This document shows positions 1-12,149 of a stretch of 64,000 nt of DNA, piece by piece. The notes below the pieces were generated by a model. That model made no database searches. It was not told the origin of the DNA and worked only from the letters and a program-made list of their open reading frames with translations. Made by a program: the position numbers and the translations under genes. The stretch spans positions 1,487,210 to 1,551,209 of the forward strand of contig JAESIW010000200.1 of NCBI GenBank assembly GCA_016802295.1, given 5' to 3'. The DNA comes from Brachionus rotundiformis (Eukaryota; Rotifera; Eurotatoria; Ploima; Brachionidae). How positions within the stretch are numbered: position 1 is the stretch's first letter; each line of letters begins with the position of its first letter.

Positions 1-1167
1 TTGTGTATAGCAGTCAAATGTAAGTATTATCATGTGGAAGTATTTTTTTATTAAATTTTAAATTAAAGTCTTGCACGAAAATGAACTTACTCATACCGAT
101 TTAAAACCGGAGAATATTCTTTTTGTAAATTCCGACTACGACATTGTCTACAATGTCCGAAAAGTATGATACAAGAAATTTAAATTGGCAAATTTGATTA
201 TTTTTTTTTAAAGAAAAGAGATGAAAGAGTAGTGAAAAATACTCACATCCGAGTAATTGACTTTGGCTCGGCAACATTTGACTGGGAACATCACTCAACA
301 GTGGTCTCTACTCGGCATTATAGGGCTCCAGAAGTAATACTCGAGCTAGGCTGGTCTCAACCGTGTGATGTCTGGAGCATTGGGTGCATTCTTTTCGAGC
401 TCTATCTTGGATTTACACTGTTCCAGGTAAATTTTTTACACTAGACAAAGACTTAAATTTATAAATATGTGTTCAGACTCATGATAATATGGAACATTTG
501 GCCATGATGGAACGAATACTTGGCCCAATACCATACCGCATGGCTAAAAGAACAAGGTAATTTTTTAAGGGATTTTTTTAATTATTTAAATATTTTTAAA
601 TTTTATTAATTTTCAAAGAAAAACAAAATATTTCTATCGAGGAAGACTTGACTGGGATGAAAGAAGCTCTGCAGGTCGATATGTCCGGGAAAATTGCAAA
701 CCATTAAGAGTAAGATTTGAATTATTTGCGCTTCATTTAAGCAAAAAAATGAATAAGCTAATCTTCTTAATGAATCGGATTAATTCTATCATTATAAAAA
801 TCACAAAGCAAGTCATAAGAAAAACAGCATTAACAATTAAAATCTTTGTGTGCTTGATAAAGCTTCATTAGATCTGCATGAGTATTTTATATCTTTTAAT
901 ATTCTTTTCTATTTATAGCGTTATATGCTGAGCGATGAAGAAGAACACAAACATCTGATCGATTTGATCGAGAATATGCTTGAGTATGATCCGGATAAGA
1001 GGTGAATACAGGAAAAATGGAATTAATTAAAAAGAAATTTATATTTTATATTTTATTTTAGAATATCACTGGCCAAAGCATTGGAGCACAAATTTTTTGA
1101 TCCTCTACCAATTCATTTAAAGCACGAAGAAGATCCTAAACTAAAAGCTAGATCTTTAACACCATAG
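1..1167 (+). CDS. CLK: CDC-like (LAMMER) kinase, C-terminal part
   Basis: Dual-specificity nuclear kinase of the CLK/LAMMER family, which phosphorylates SR splicing factors. The 5' end lies outside the window. Seven exons join in frame: 1-19, 69-163, 214-426, 477-556, 619-709, 919-1001 and 1062-1167, giving 228 residues. Visible kinase motifs are HTDLKPEN (catalytic loop), VIDFGSA (DFG), STRHYRAPEVIL (activation loop and APE) and DVWSIGCI. The family signature EHLAMMERILG is complete, followed by the family-typical LDWDERSSAGRYVR insert and a short C-terminal tail. Introns are 49-62 bp except one of 209 bp. The 3' end faces the THEG-like gene only 93 bp away. Family assignment is firm; which vertebrate CLK paralogue it matches cannot be decided here. 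Confidence 0.95.
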
Positions 1168-1237
1168 ATCATTTATACAAATTTATTTTATTCTATTTTA
1201 TTTTATTTTTTATTTTTGATTGTTTGTAAATTTTAAA

Positions 1238-1243
1238 AATAAA
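1238..1243 (+). terminator. Poly(A) signal of the CLK gene
   Basis: AATAAA 70 bp after the CLK stop codon. It lies between the two convergent genes, so the transcripts probably overlap or end within a few tens of bases of each other. Confidence 0.55.
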
Positions 1244-1260
1244 ATTTTTTTTCATATGAT

Positions 1261-1892
1261 TTATAATTCTTTTACATGGTAGTCTTTTTTAATTCTGGGC
1301 GTAGCTAGTTTAAGTATGCGCTCGCTAGCAGTCGAGCTCTTGGCGCCTTTGGTTATTTCCCTTTGTACGGGATATGCAAATTGATAGCCATTGTAGTCAG
1401 ACTTTGGCCTGGCAAGGCTAACAACATGCTCGGAACACTGGGCCCGCAAGGCTGACTTGTTAAACACACAGCTATTTGTCGGATCGTAGGCAAAACGAGA
1501 AAATTCTGAAATAAATTGTTAATAAAGATTTAAAGAAAAATGGCCAAAACGCCACCAGGCAAATGTGCAACTTAACCAAATTAAATAGCCATTAGTAGTT
1601 TACAAGTGCACTAAGGCCTAAATGAAATTAATAAGTGCTTATATTCCCAATATCTGCAAGGTATTTTCTGTGTCAAGTGTTCTTTTTTTTCTTAATTTAA
1701 AAATAAATTACCAGTTTTAACATGATTGTCTTTTCTTAATCGCGGCAAAGAAAGACTCTTTAGGCGGCTGGTTGTTTCAAATTTTAATGCGCCTAATGGT
1801 ACTAAAGTGTATGATGACCGCGGTTGATGCTCACATCGATCCAATTTCGACTGCGATAAGGACTGCAATCTAGTTGATGGAATAGTTATCAT
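1261..1892 (-). CDS. THEG: THEG/SPMAP2-like repeat protein (141 aa)
   Basis: Small protein built from THEG-type repeats, known from sperm and microtubule-associated proteins. Two exons on the minus strand, 1712-1892 and 1261-1505, join in frame across a 206-bp intron to 141 residues. Three repeat cores can be read: LKSLSLPRLRKDNHVKTG, VVSLARPKSDYNGY and LKLATPRIKKDYHVKEL, each with the hydrophobic-x-LAxPR/K pattern of the family. The protein is basic and has no membrane segment or signal peptide. It ends with the second HVK-type repeat directly before the stop. Its 3' end faces the CLK gene. In vertebrates THEG is testis-expressed; any ciliary or sperm role here is inference. The repeat call is reasonable but rests on short motifs. 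Confidence 0.65.
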
Positions 1893-4800
1893 TTTTCAAC
1901 AAACTAATTAAAAAATGCCAGCTTATTATTTTAAGGATTTTATCCATTAAATCTGTTAAAGCTTTTTATTTGGAATTTAACACAATCAAGTGCCATAGCA
2001 ACAGACTGTATATTTTCAAGTTATAGATGTAATTAATTCAGGCTTTTTTAAAGGTTTTTTGAAAATTTTATATTCTAAGTCAACTCGAATTTCAATAGTT
2101 TAATTAATTAAAGCATTTATACAAAAAAAAATAATTGTAATGAATTTAATAATACCGGTGTCAATCGATGTATTGGTTTTGTTGCTGCAAATGTTGTTTT
2201 TAATTTAAATTTTTAATAAAATGATATTTTTTAGAAATATGTTCAGGTCTGATTACCCGAAAGCGGTTATTTATTAAAATTTAATTGGACTTTGTAGATA
2301 TTCCAAGTAATTATTTATGTTCTAGGTCGAGCAATTGTTTGTAATCAATAAATATAAGAATATGATTTGGAATTTATTAAACAAAATTTGCGGCAGTCAA
2401 AACTTTATTTTACGGGTTTTCCGAATACCTTCATCTGTTGACACACAGGCTAGTTATTTAATTAAGATATTTCGGAGCACAAGTGACACAATTCCAATTC
2501 TGAAAACAACCGTAGAAAAAATATTTGAGTTGTTCTACTGATTCAATTTGGAACATTTAAAAAAATCAAATTTTCAATTTTTATTTTTAGTTTGAAAAAA
2601 ATTTAGTTCAATTTTTATTTTATTTAAAGCATTTTAATTTAAAAATAAAAACTAAGTTCTCCAAATAATTTAAGTGTATAGTTCCTTATGGACGGCCTTT
2701 AATCCAATTTTTATTTTTCTAACCTTACGTTTCACTTATTCTCTAGGCTTAAACTATTTACCTACATCTATTTTATGTAGAGATGGCTTGCCGAGTAAAG
2801 AAAAACACTTTTAAGAGCCTTTTTACTAAATTTATACCAATATAAAAGCTCAATTACGGCTAGATTAGTTCAATCATTAGTATCAAATTTTAAACTATAG
2901 TTAAGATAAAGTTTTAGCAAATAAAACTGGTAATGACCGAAGGAACTTTAAATTGTAGATCATAAACGAGAAGTATTGCTATAAGAAATTTCTGATAAGA
3001 TAAAATATAATTTAATTTATTTGTAAGATAAAAAACTACAATAAAAGCTCGGTCAAATTCTTTGTCAATTAAGAAAAAATCCAACTCTTAAGAGAAAAAA
3101 TTAATTTTTGTAGTTAATATTAAATAATTAAATAAATGTGATTTAAAATAAATGATAAAGTTTATATTTTCAATTTTTCATTATAAATTAAATGTTATAA
3201 AAGCTTTTTTTTAATTGTTGATAAAATTTTAAAATAATTTGTTCGAGTCTAAATTTCGCATTGTCAACGATTATAAATTTTAAATTTATCTATCTAACTA
3301 GAGATAAGAATTCTAATCTAATTAGAGATTGTATTTTTCCAAAAGATAAATTTAAAAGTAATTAAACAATAAAATTATTTTCTTATCAAGAGAAAAATAG
3401 CTTAGCAAGAAATATTCAGGTCTCGATGTGTAATGTGAGAACGTAAAGCAATTAGCGGCATTTTAAATTCTGGTCAAGAGTCAATTGACGCTTATTGATC
3501 ACTACTTATGGCCCTGTTTTTTCTTTGTCAATTTGACTATATTAAGAAATTCTAATTTACATTTAAACTAGAGGGCATTTTTTTAACAAAACAATAAATT
3601 GTGGTTTCCAAGTGATCATCTAAAAATAAAGCTCAAAATTTAAATTAACTCGTTTAGATTTCTTCAGGTTTGTTTATATTGAATAGCCAAGTCAATAACT
3701 CGATTTACATTAAATAGAATAATAAAAAAGTAGGCTTTAGAAATCGTACAATTTAGGTAATGTAATTAAAAATTTATGTCGATTGACACCATTTCGAGCT
3801 CGAATTTGGCTGATGAATCAAATAAAGGACTTAATAAATATTCAAAAAAATTGCTCTTTTAAAATTTATTTTTTCTTTCAATGGCTCTAGACCGGGTCTA
3901 GTGATTTTTTAGTTCAATAATCAAAATTTAAAATTAATTAATTTCATTTTAGAAAAAAAAAATTATATAGATTATATTTTGTTGTTGGTCAAATATTTGA
4001 CAAGTATAATGAATCAGCAATCCAATGCTTAAACATTTGATTAAGTCAGACTATTAGAAGACAAAACAAGACCGGATCGCAAACAGCGAGCAAAGTATTT
4101 TTTAAAAGTTTCAATTTAAATGTAAGTATTTATTTAATGTATTAGCTAGTTTGGACAAATATTTGCCGGCCACATAAAAACATGATGGCCAAACTAGATC
4201 AAATTTAATATATATAAATGATTGTTGAGCTTGAATTTGTGCGATTTCTTATCTTATGCCATTTGACTACGCGCTTGATTGACACTGGTCGTGTCAGTGA
4301 AGCGAAAATTGATTAAGACAAAAAGTGTGTCGTTATTCAATTTTGAACTTCATTTTCTCTTTTTGGCGGTTATTATACTGTCCGGTAATTAACGGACTTA
4401 ATTTTCTTCATGTTTAATTTAATTGTGTAAAGAAATTTTTGTTATTTTGCCTGTAGGAATATCCGTTTAATGGCCACGACTTGACAATCTCTTTTTGCCT
4501 CTTTATCAAGTCAAGTCACGTACTTGTATTTGTTTCTAGTCTAATCGAATTTTCATGCTGGATCAATAGAAGCGTCCATTTGTTTAAAGCACATTTTATT
4601 TACTCGTTGCCACCACATATTTTATTAATTCTCCCACAAACATCAGATCCCATACGACCATGCATAACATTAGTGTAGAGTTGTGTAGCGAGTGAATTTC
4701 TCAATGTAGCCAAACGTCTCACTGACATTGAGAGTGAGCTAATTAATTATTAATTAGTGGACAGGAAATGAAGTCTAAGACTAATTGTGGAAATGAAGCG

Positions 4801-5369
4801 ATGGCTAAATTAGCCGCCGCACGGTCACAATTAGATTTCTAATTATTCTAATTAAAGATAAGAATACAAACAAGGCCAGGTGTGCAGTAATGCTGTTAAG
4901 AATTTAATATCAGTACAAATTTTTAATCTAGTCCTGGCAAATAACTGGGGAATCTCAAGTGGCCTTAACACGAGCTCGAATTCTAATTAATATCGATAAA
5001 TAAATCGATATCGGATTCCTATAGCTACTGCTACTATAAACAAACAACGCTAAGGTGAACTTGAATTATCGATTTTTGGCTTTGTGCTATTGTTGTTGTT
5101 GTTATTGTAGTTGTGAGCTGGACTCTTGTATTTCTAAATGACCCATGTTAAAGTAGTCTAAACAAATTTTGTCTCACATGTTCCAATTAAGACACTGCTA
5201 GCGCTTAACTTATAGAAAAAAAGTTAAATATATTATTTAAATTTTAAGAAATATAAAATATAATGAATAAAATTTTAAATTAGACAAATCTCTTATTTTT
5301 TTATTTGAAATTAAAAATAATTTGTTTTGGTAAACGATTACATTTATGGTTTATTTTAGATAATGATCA
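1893..5369. other. Intergenic, PLK4 upstream region
   Basis: About 3.5 kb of AT-rich DNA with only chance open frames. The segment 4240-4720 is less AT-biased and holds a 9-bp inverted repeat (tctcaatgt/acattgaga, near 4699-4733). A short GTT-type microsatellite lies near 5090-5110. The last bases before PLK4 read ttattttag followed ten bases later by the ATG, a possible splice or trans-splice acceptor. No gene or tRNA was recognised. Confidence 0.5.
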
Positions 5370-7826
5370 ATGCCATCAAATGAAAGCATTAAGGATTACA
5401 ATGTGTTCGAGCAGCTTGGCCAGGGCGGCTTTGCGCAGGTCTATCGAGCGCAAGTCAAAGCGTCTGGCAAAGAAGTTGCCATCAAGATGATAGACAAGAA
5501 GACGATGAAGGCCTCGCGCATGACCCAACGGGTCGAACACGAGGTCAAAATACACTACCAACTCAAACACCCATCCATACTTGAACTGTACACATTTTTC
5601 GAAGACAAAAACTACGTCTATTTAGTACTAGAGCTGTGCCACAATGGCGAAATGCAACAATACCTAAAGAGCCGCTCGCGGCCCAACTTGGACGAGGACG
5701 AGACCCGTCACTATCTAAAACAAGTGATAGACGGCATGCTGTACTTGCACTCGTACGGCATTCTGCACCGCGATCTCACCTTGTCCAACTTGCTAATGAC
5801 CAAGGAGATGAACGTGAAAATAGCCGACTTTGGTCTGGCCACCAAGCTTAACATTCCTGATGAGAAACACTTCACAATGTGCGGCACGCCCAACTTCATC
5901 TCGCCTGAGATTGCGTCGCGTAACGCGCACGGTCTCGAAGCGGACGTGTGGTCACTCGGCTGCATGTTGTACACATTTTTGACTGGCAAGCCGCCGTTCG
6001 ACACTGACGGTGTGCGCAACACACTCAATCGAGTAGTCAACTCGGACTACGAGATGCCCAGCTACGTGTCACTAGAGGCGCAAGACCTGATAGCCAGCCT
6101 GCTGAAAAAAAATCCCAGCGAGCGTTTGCCACTGAGCAAAGTGCTCGATCATCCGTTCATGAGCAAACGCGTCATCTCGCCCCTCAACTCGCTGTCCTAC
6201 AAGCACGGCTCGTTCAACGAGTCGATAGACAGCGGTCGCGGCACTCTGACCACCTCGCAGCGCTCCAATCCGTCGCGTAACCAACTGGCCACTCTCCAGT
6301 CCGGTCAAGAGCAAGACTTTGCCCACGAACGGGTCGCCTCAAGCTCCACTTCCTCCACGTCCAGTATCTCCTCGTCCAGCAAGCTGAACATTGACTCGAA
6401 AAACCTCTACTACAATCGATTTCTGAAGCAGCAGTGTGTGACAAACACGCCGCCGTCGCCGCCCGTCAAGCTCTCCTCGTACAGTCCGACCAAAGAGCCC
6501 GGTCGGCACCATCAACTGGTCAGCGCGTCCACAAACTCGCTGCCTCCATCGCACAGCAACAATCAGCTCTACTACCCGCCGCAAGCCACTCTCAACAACA
6601 ACAACAAGTTTTTGTCTTCGGAAAATTTGCACGGCTTTCACACTTCATCGTCTTCTTCCTTATCGCCATCACCAAGTGCTCTTTACACACAACACATGGA
6701 CAAAAAGTCCAAAAAACAACCAGCTACATCTAATCCAGATCAAAAAATCCAAGACTGCGTGTCGCCACTAATGGCTGGCTCGACTCTGTTGCGTCCAACG
6801 CGCCAAGCGTCCAAAAACGCCGTCCTCAACATCATGGACCGCAACGAGGTCGTTCTAGAACTCATCAAAGTAAAAAAAAACCAACAATTTATTATGGAAG
6901 TTATTCGCATCGAGCCGGATAACGATTTGATCACAATCTATCAGCCAAATGGCGGCAAGGGGTGTCCCATAGCCAATCGACCACCCCCATTGCCACACGA
7001 CACACATCTCTACTCCCAATACAATTACAAAAACTTGCCACAAAACTACTGGAAAAAGTACGACCTAGCGTCCAAGTTTGTCAAAATGGTCAGGTCACGC
7101 ACGCCAAAGATCACACTGCACACAGACGAGGCCAAGTGTATTTTGTACGACACTTCGCCCGACTTCGAGGCTCTCTTCTATCAAGGCACCAAGTTTCACA
7201 TATCCAAAGAGGCTAATGTCAAAATAACCAACACAGATGGCACTTGTATTAGCTTGGAGTCGAATTCTCGGTCGACTTGTTTGTCGCCAGAGATCCAGGA
7301 CATGTTCGAAAAAGCTCACAAATGGCACAAATTTTGCCTAGAAGAGGAGCTAATACGCGAAAAACGCAAGGAAATATACAGCGATATAATTTCGTTTCCG
7401 TTGACCATAGGCCGACGGCCACAAGTGCCCAAGATAGCCATGCAACAACAGCCCAGTTTAGTACACAAAACAAAGACCACCAGTGAGAACGATTTGTCCG
7501 CTGAGAGTCAAATAACCAAGAACATGAACGCCATGGAGCTCAAGTCCGCCTCTAGCACATCTCTTACCAACAACTCGTCCAGTGGCTTTCCGGCCATGAC
7601 CGAGTCGTTTAGACTCAAGAAACTAGCCAGCTTTGACTCGCCACAAGCTCATCCAGCCTACGCACATCCTTACCAAATGAACGAGCACGTCGAGGCAAAT
7701 CAGTGCTATTACAGAAACCAGTTTTCAATGCCTGCCAATGGTCTAGTTGGTTCTCATCAGCAAACAATCAATTATCAACAACTACAGCAACAAGTTAAAT
7801 TAAATCGTCAATTGTCTAATTGTTAA
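5370..7826 (+). CDS. PLK4: Polo-like kinase 4, single exon (818 aa)
   Basis: Master kinase of centriole duplication, acting at the centrosome on STIL/Ana2 and SAS-6. One uninterrupted frame. Kinase domain residues 10-264: glycine loop GQGGFAQVY (18-26), Lys39, HRDLTLSNLL (133-142, PLK4-specific), DFG 153-155, activation-loop Thr169 and GTPNFISPEIA. A DSGRGT beta-TrCP degron sits at 287-292, at the place of the human DSG degron. Residues about 300-480 are Ser/Pro/Gln-rich linker. The cryptic polo-box pair covers about 472-683, with TIYQPNGGKG and ending in TIGRRP. The last 135 residues look disordered; I see no third polo box. Unlike its neighbours it has no coding introns and is clearly richer in G+C, especially in its first half. 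The ATG at 5370 is the first in frame after an AG acceptor. Confidence 0.97.
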   Translation: MPSNESIKDYNVFEQLGQGGFAQVYRAQVKASGKEVAIKMIDKKTMKASRMTQRVEHEVKIHYQLKHPSILELYTFFEDKNYVYLVLELCHNGEMQQYLKSRSRPNLDEDETRHYLKQVIDGMLYLHSYGILHRDLTLSNLLMTKEMNVKIADFGLATKLNIPDEKHFTMCGTPNFISPEIASRNAHGLEADVWSLGCMLYTFLTGKPPFDTDGVRNTLNRVVNSDYEMPSYVSLEAQDLIASLLKKNPSERLPLSKVLDHPFMSKRVISPLNSLSYKHGSFNESIDSGRGTLTTSQRSNPSRNQLATLQSGQEQDFAHERVASSSTSSTSSISSSSKLNIDSKNLYYNRFLKQQCVTNTPPSPPVKLSSYSPTKEPGRHHQLVSASTNSLPPSHSNNQLYYPPQATLNNNNKFLSSENLHGFHTSSSSSLSPSPSALYTQHMDKKSKKQPATSNPDQKIQDCVSPLMAGSTLLRPTRQASKNAVLNIMDRNEVVLELIKVKKNQQFIMEVIRIEPDNDLITIYQPNGGKGCPIANRPPPLPHDTHLYSQYNYKNLPQNYWKKYDLASKFVKMVRSRTPKITLHTDEAKCILYDTSPDFEALFYQGTKFHISKEANVKITNTDGTCISLESNSRSTCLSPEIQDMFEKAHKWHKFCLEEELIREKRKEIYSDIISFPLTIGRRPQVPKIAMQQQPSLVHKTKTTSENDLSAESQITKNMNAMELKSASSTSLTNNSSSGFPAMTESFRLKKLASFDSPQAHPAYAHPYQMNEHVEANQCYYRNQFSMPANGLVGSHQQTINYQQLQQQVKLNRQLSNC

Positions 7827-9835
7827 AGTTATGTTAAAGTTGTTTAAATATTTTTATCTTTTTTTTTTCTTTTTATTTTTGTTTTTGAAGAAAAAATTGA
7901 AAAAAAAAATGACATTTAAAAGTTAAAGTCATAGATACACATTTTTATTTTTGGGTATCACAGTGCGCCTAGCAGTACGCTTTAATTAGTCTTTAGTTTT
8001 TTGTTAAGCTACTCAATGAGATTAGATGAAGAAAATTAATTAATTAATTTTTTTTTATTGTTCTTTTTTTTTATATTTTCAATTTGAAGTTAAGAGATTT
8101 AAACAAAAAAGAATTCAAAAAATTGTTAGATTAAATTTTCTATCTTCTTTTTATAATTTTCTTGAAATTTGCTACAAATCAATTTTTTACTCTTCTTTTT
8201 TTTTTATACTAAGATTCTTATTCTTACTTTTAGATAAATTTTGAATCTTTTTTTACATAAATTTTTATAAATTAATCAAATAAAGAATATTGATGCAATA
8301 AAAGTGAACCGTTTATAAACCCTCTTTATTGTTTTGTGCTCAAACATATCCCGTTTAGGATACATAATTTTTTTATCACTTATTTGGTTTGAGATCTCAA
8401 ACAGCTATTTAAGTTTTTGTATATTTTTTATTTTAAAATTCAAAACTATGACATATTTTGATGGTTAACTTGATCATATTTGGTAATGACTTTACATAGT
8501 TTGCTCTGTTTATTTTTTACTACTTAATGAAAAATTTTGAGTTTTATCATTTAAATTTGGTGATTTTATACAATTTAAAAATAGCCACTATGTCCAGCTG
8601 CTTGGAGATTGCAAGCTCCCAAAAAATTAAAAAATATTGAACAAATAAGGATAGTAAAAACCTTTTTGTTATTAAATTGTCTAAAAGAATTTAATGCATA
8701 AGCTTCTAAGTTTTTAATTAGAAAAAAAAATCAAAAATATCCATGGTACTTAATTTACCAAAAACGGTACATTTCACTGCCTAATTTAATAACAAATAAT
8801 TTTCATTTAAAATAACAATGTATTTATTTTTAAAAAATTAATTGTGTGAACCAAGGAATCAATCGATATTTTTGTTTGTTTAACAAAAGTTTAATTTTTA
8901 ATTAAGTGCTCGAAATAAAGGACAAAGCTGAAAAATGGCACAAGAAAGAACATTTTTTATTTTTTTTAAATGCAATTTAAACCTCATAGACTGACACAGA
9001 AAAAACAACTTTTGATTTATTTCAAAATAAAGTCAGTGGCCTTAAAATTTTGTGGTGCTTTTTTGACATCTAAGTTCACGTATCAAAAAACCATAAAACT
9101 TTAAAACTCTTTTTATTTTATTCTAATTTTTTAAGTTTGATCTGTTTTTGTGATATTGTTTTTATTTGAAATTAAAATTTATCAGTTTGAGTGAATGGAA
9201 TTACTAAAATGTTTAATAGACTATTCATACGTGAATTTTAAAATATAAAGAAGTTTTTTTATCAGACATTTTTTGATTTAAAATTCCAATCAAATAAATC
9301 TCGTCTAAAATTTAGGTCAAAAAAAGTTAAATAAAAATAATGATAAATTTTATTGCCAAAGGCATGATACTTATTTTGAATTAAAAAGGCCGTTTGTTAT
9401 CTTGAATAAACAATTTTGTACTATTTTTAATTATTCATTTATTATTGATTTTATTTATTTTTTAAAATAAAATCTTACAGAGAGATGCTTTGTAAATAAA
9501 GAACTTAACTGAATATTAAAATAACAACTTTTTTATATATCTTGAGGACTTTCCTTAATAAATTTTATTTACTTTATGAAAGTTTAATATAAATCATTGA
9601 ATTGTTGAAATAATTCCTTTTATATTTAAATTAGCTTTTAAAAAAATTCTTATTTTATTTATATTTTTTGAGATCTCTTACTTCTGTTTCCTTATTTCTT
9701 TTAGAAGGAAATTATTTTCGAACTCATAAAACCGAAACATTCAATAGAATTAAATAATTAAAGTATTAAACTATTTTTTTTATTTACCGTACAAAAAAAT
9801 TTAATTTACTTGAAAACAAAACTAAATTTAATGAT
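7827..9835. other. Intergenic, PLK4 3' side
   Basis: Two kilobases of AT-rich sequence with homopolymer runs. The first part probably holds the PLK4 3' UTR and the last part the downstream flank of the disulfide isomerase gene. No coding potential, tRNA or clear repeat was seen. Confidence 0.5.
8297..8302 (+). terminator. Candidate poly(A) signal of PLK4
   Basis: AATAAA 470 bp after the stop codon, followed by a T/G-containing stretch. Other A/T-rich hexamers occur nearer the stop, so the actual site is uncertain. Confidence 0.3.
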
Positions 9836-11347
9836 TTACAAATCATCATGCTCCAAATATGGAGTTAAAAATTCAATAAATGATTCAACATCGCGTCTTC
9901 CAGCGTATTCATTTAGTTTAAATCCTTTCTTAAATAGATACATAGTCGGATACCCTTGAATACCCTGATTGGCGCATATATCAGAATATTTTGTACAGTC
10001 AACATCGGCTATCAAAATTTTATCCTTATCAGCTAAATTAATAGCTAAATGTTCCCAAGCTTGTGCCATGGCTTGACAATGTCTTTGAAAATATTAAAAT
10101 TAATTAGAATTTTTAATTTGTCCAACTTACCCGCACCATGGAGCATAAAATTTCTTAAAATAATAACTTAAAAATAGCTTTAGAAAAATGAAAAAAAAAC
10201 TTTACCACGAAGACATAATTATTCATATCAATATAACTCTTAAAATTTTCATTATTCAGCTCTAGTACTTTGCCTCTGGCAACATTTTCCTCTTTATTTT
10301 CATTTTCTTGTATCTGACTCTGAATAAATGATGAAAAATCTGCGATTGTACGTTTACCACTATAATGATCAATCTTAATAAGTTAAATTAAAATAAAAAA
10401 TTAATAAGATATAATTTTTATAATTTTATAATTTAATTAAAAGATAATTGGATGCATACAACTTTGCCATTCTCGAAAAATATTAAAGTTGGATAACCCT
10501 TAATGTTGTAATTTTGGCAAATGATTCCGTATTTTGTACAATCGATTTTTGAAATTTTTACATTAGAATTTAAATATTTTTTCCCTAATTCGTCCCTTTA
10601 ATTTTATTATTAGACTATAATTTAGTTATTCGTCAGGTGTTATTAGACGTACCAAGTTGGAGCTAACATTTTACAATGGCCACACCAAGGTGCGAAAAAT
10701 TTAACAAAGTGATATCCTTTGGAAATAAAATTTTCAAAATTATTATCATCTAATTCATTTACTGGGACATCAAAATCAACTTCTGTCTCTGTACCACCTA
10801 GTATTTCAACTTGACTTAGCATAAATGCTTCAATAGGTTCAAGTGATCTTTCGCCATCATAAGCTACTCCATTACGGTTAGCATTTTTAAAAAACTGGAA
10901 CCTTAGAATAATTTAAAATAAAAAAAATTTATTTAATAAATTCATTTATTACGTAGGGTAAGCGAGAACATCCTTGTCAGAACAAAGTTCCGTTTGTTCA
11001 GTGCAATCTACTTTAGCAATATAGAATTTGTTAAGTTTATTGTATTTTTTCGAAAGTTGGTTCCAGATGTTGACCATTCTTTTACAATGCCCACACCTTA
11101 AAAGATTGCTAAAGGTCAAGAAAAATAGATAATGAAAAAAAAAGTACCACGGAGCGTAAAACATTACCAAAGTGCCCAATTCAGGCTGGCTGATTACATC
11201 CATAAAGGTTTCTTGAGTAATTTTAATTGGCCTTTGATTAGATATTTCGATTTCATCAAGTACCTTTGCCACATCATCATTATCAGCATTGGCTAATTTG
11301 GTTAAAAAAATAAATAAAATAAAAGAATAGAATTTTTTGTAAATCAT
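9836..11347 (-). CDS. TXNDC5: Three-domain ER disulfide isomerase, TXNDC5-like (388 aa)
   Basis: Oxidises and isomerises disulfides of secretory proteins in the ER lumen. Seven exons (11148-11347, 10953-11096, 10653-10901, 10460-10595, 10206-10373, 10131-10153, 9836-10082) join in frame to 388 residues. A hydrophobic signal peptide (about residues 1-21) is followed by three thioredoxin domains, each with an APWCGHC active site, a KVDCT/KIDCT/DVDCT strand motif and a cis-proline YPT motif. In each domain the splice junction falls in or next to the CGHC codons, a shared intron position suggesting internal triplication. The C-terminus HDDL resembles a KDEL-type retention signal. Three CGHC domains without b/b' inserts match TXNDC5/ERp46 rather than classical PDI. 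A TTTAG lies directly before the ATG. Confidence 0.9.
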
Positions 11348-12149
11348 CTAAATTGAAATTTTCTAAAATTGTATTTTAATTATTCTAAAATTTAGATAAA
11401 TTTAAATTTAAAATTATTCAAATTTTATTTGTTCAGCTATCATATAAGAATATTACATATATCATTGAATTATTAAGTATGCAATTAATAAACTAATTCG
11501 TAATGAAGCACAATTAAATTACTAAAAATACTTTTCAATTAAATTTCTTATTTTATCTTAATTTCAAATTATTTTCTAAATGATATATTTTATATATTTT
11601 GAAAAATTTTAATTAAATTCCGAATGCTGAATTAAATAAATCTTTTTTCTTTTACATCTTACAATTACTAACATTATTTTGAAAATGACTAACTTTAATT
11701 AATTTGAATTATCAATGTATTAATGTATTTTTAAATTATTTTAAAAAGTAATTATAAAAAGTAATAAAATTTACAAACCAAACCAAATCAGTTCTGATTT
11801 TAATTTTTTTTGTTGAAAAGTCATAAGTAAATTTACATAATCTTATTTTACCAATGTTTTTTTTCCTCTTTCGTTAGAATTTTTTTGTCTACCACGTAAG
11901 ATAATTAACTTGATAAAACTATTTCGTAAAGAAAAAAATTTCCAATCCAAAGGGTATACAGTGGGGATTAGTTACAAAGCTTGTAGAAATGCCCAAGCAT
12001 ATGAAAACACAGGACCCTAGGACAACGCCAAAACAACATGACACGAAACAAATGGAGCATAAACATCAAGTTAGATATTCCAATCGGCATAAACGGTTAA
12101 TGGAATGTGAAAGCGAAATTTGGGAAACACCCTATGTTCAATGAAGGAA
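11348..12149. other. Intergenic
   Basis: Upstream region of the disulfide isomerase. It is AT-rich up to about 11940; after that the base composition changes toward the decayed retroelement described next. Only a roughly 60-codon frame (11950-12140) without recognisable homology is present. Confidence 0.4.

Noticed and set aside
2335..2541. 68-codon frame upstream of PLK4
   Set aside because: No recognisable motif; length is expected by chance in this much sequence.
5376..7486. Several 60-110-codon frames on both strands inside PLK4
   Set aside because: They are shadows of the GC-rich coding strand; none has family motifs.
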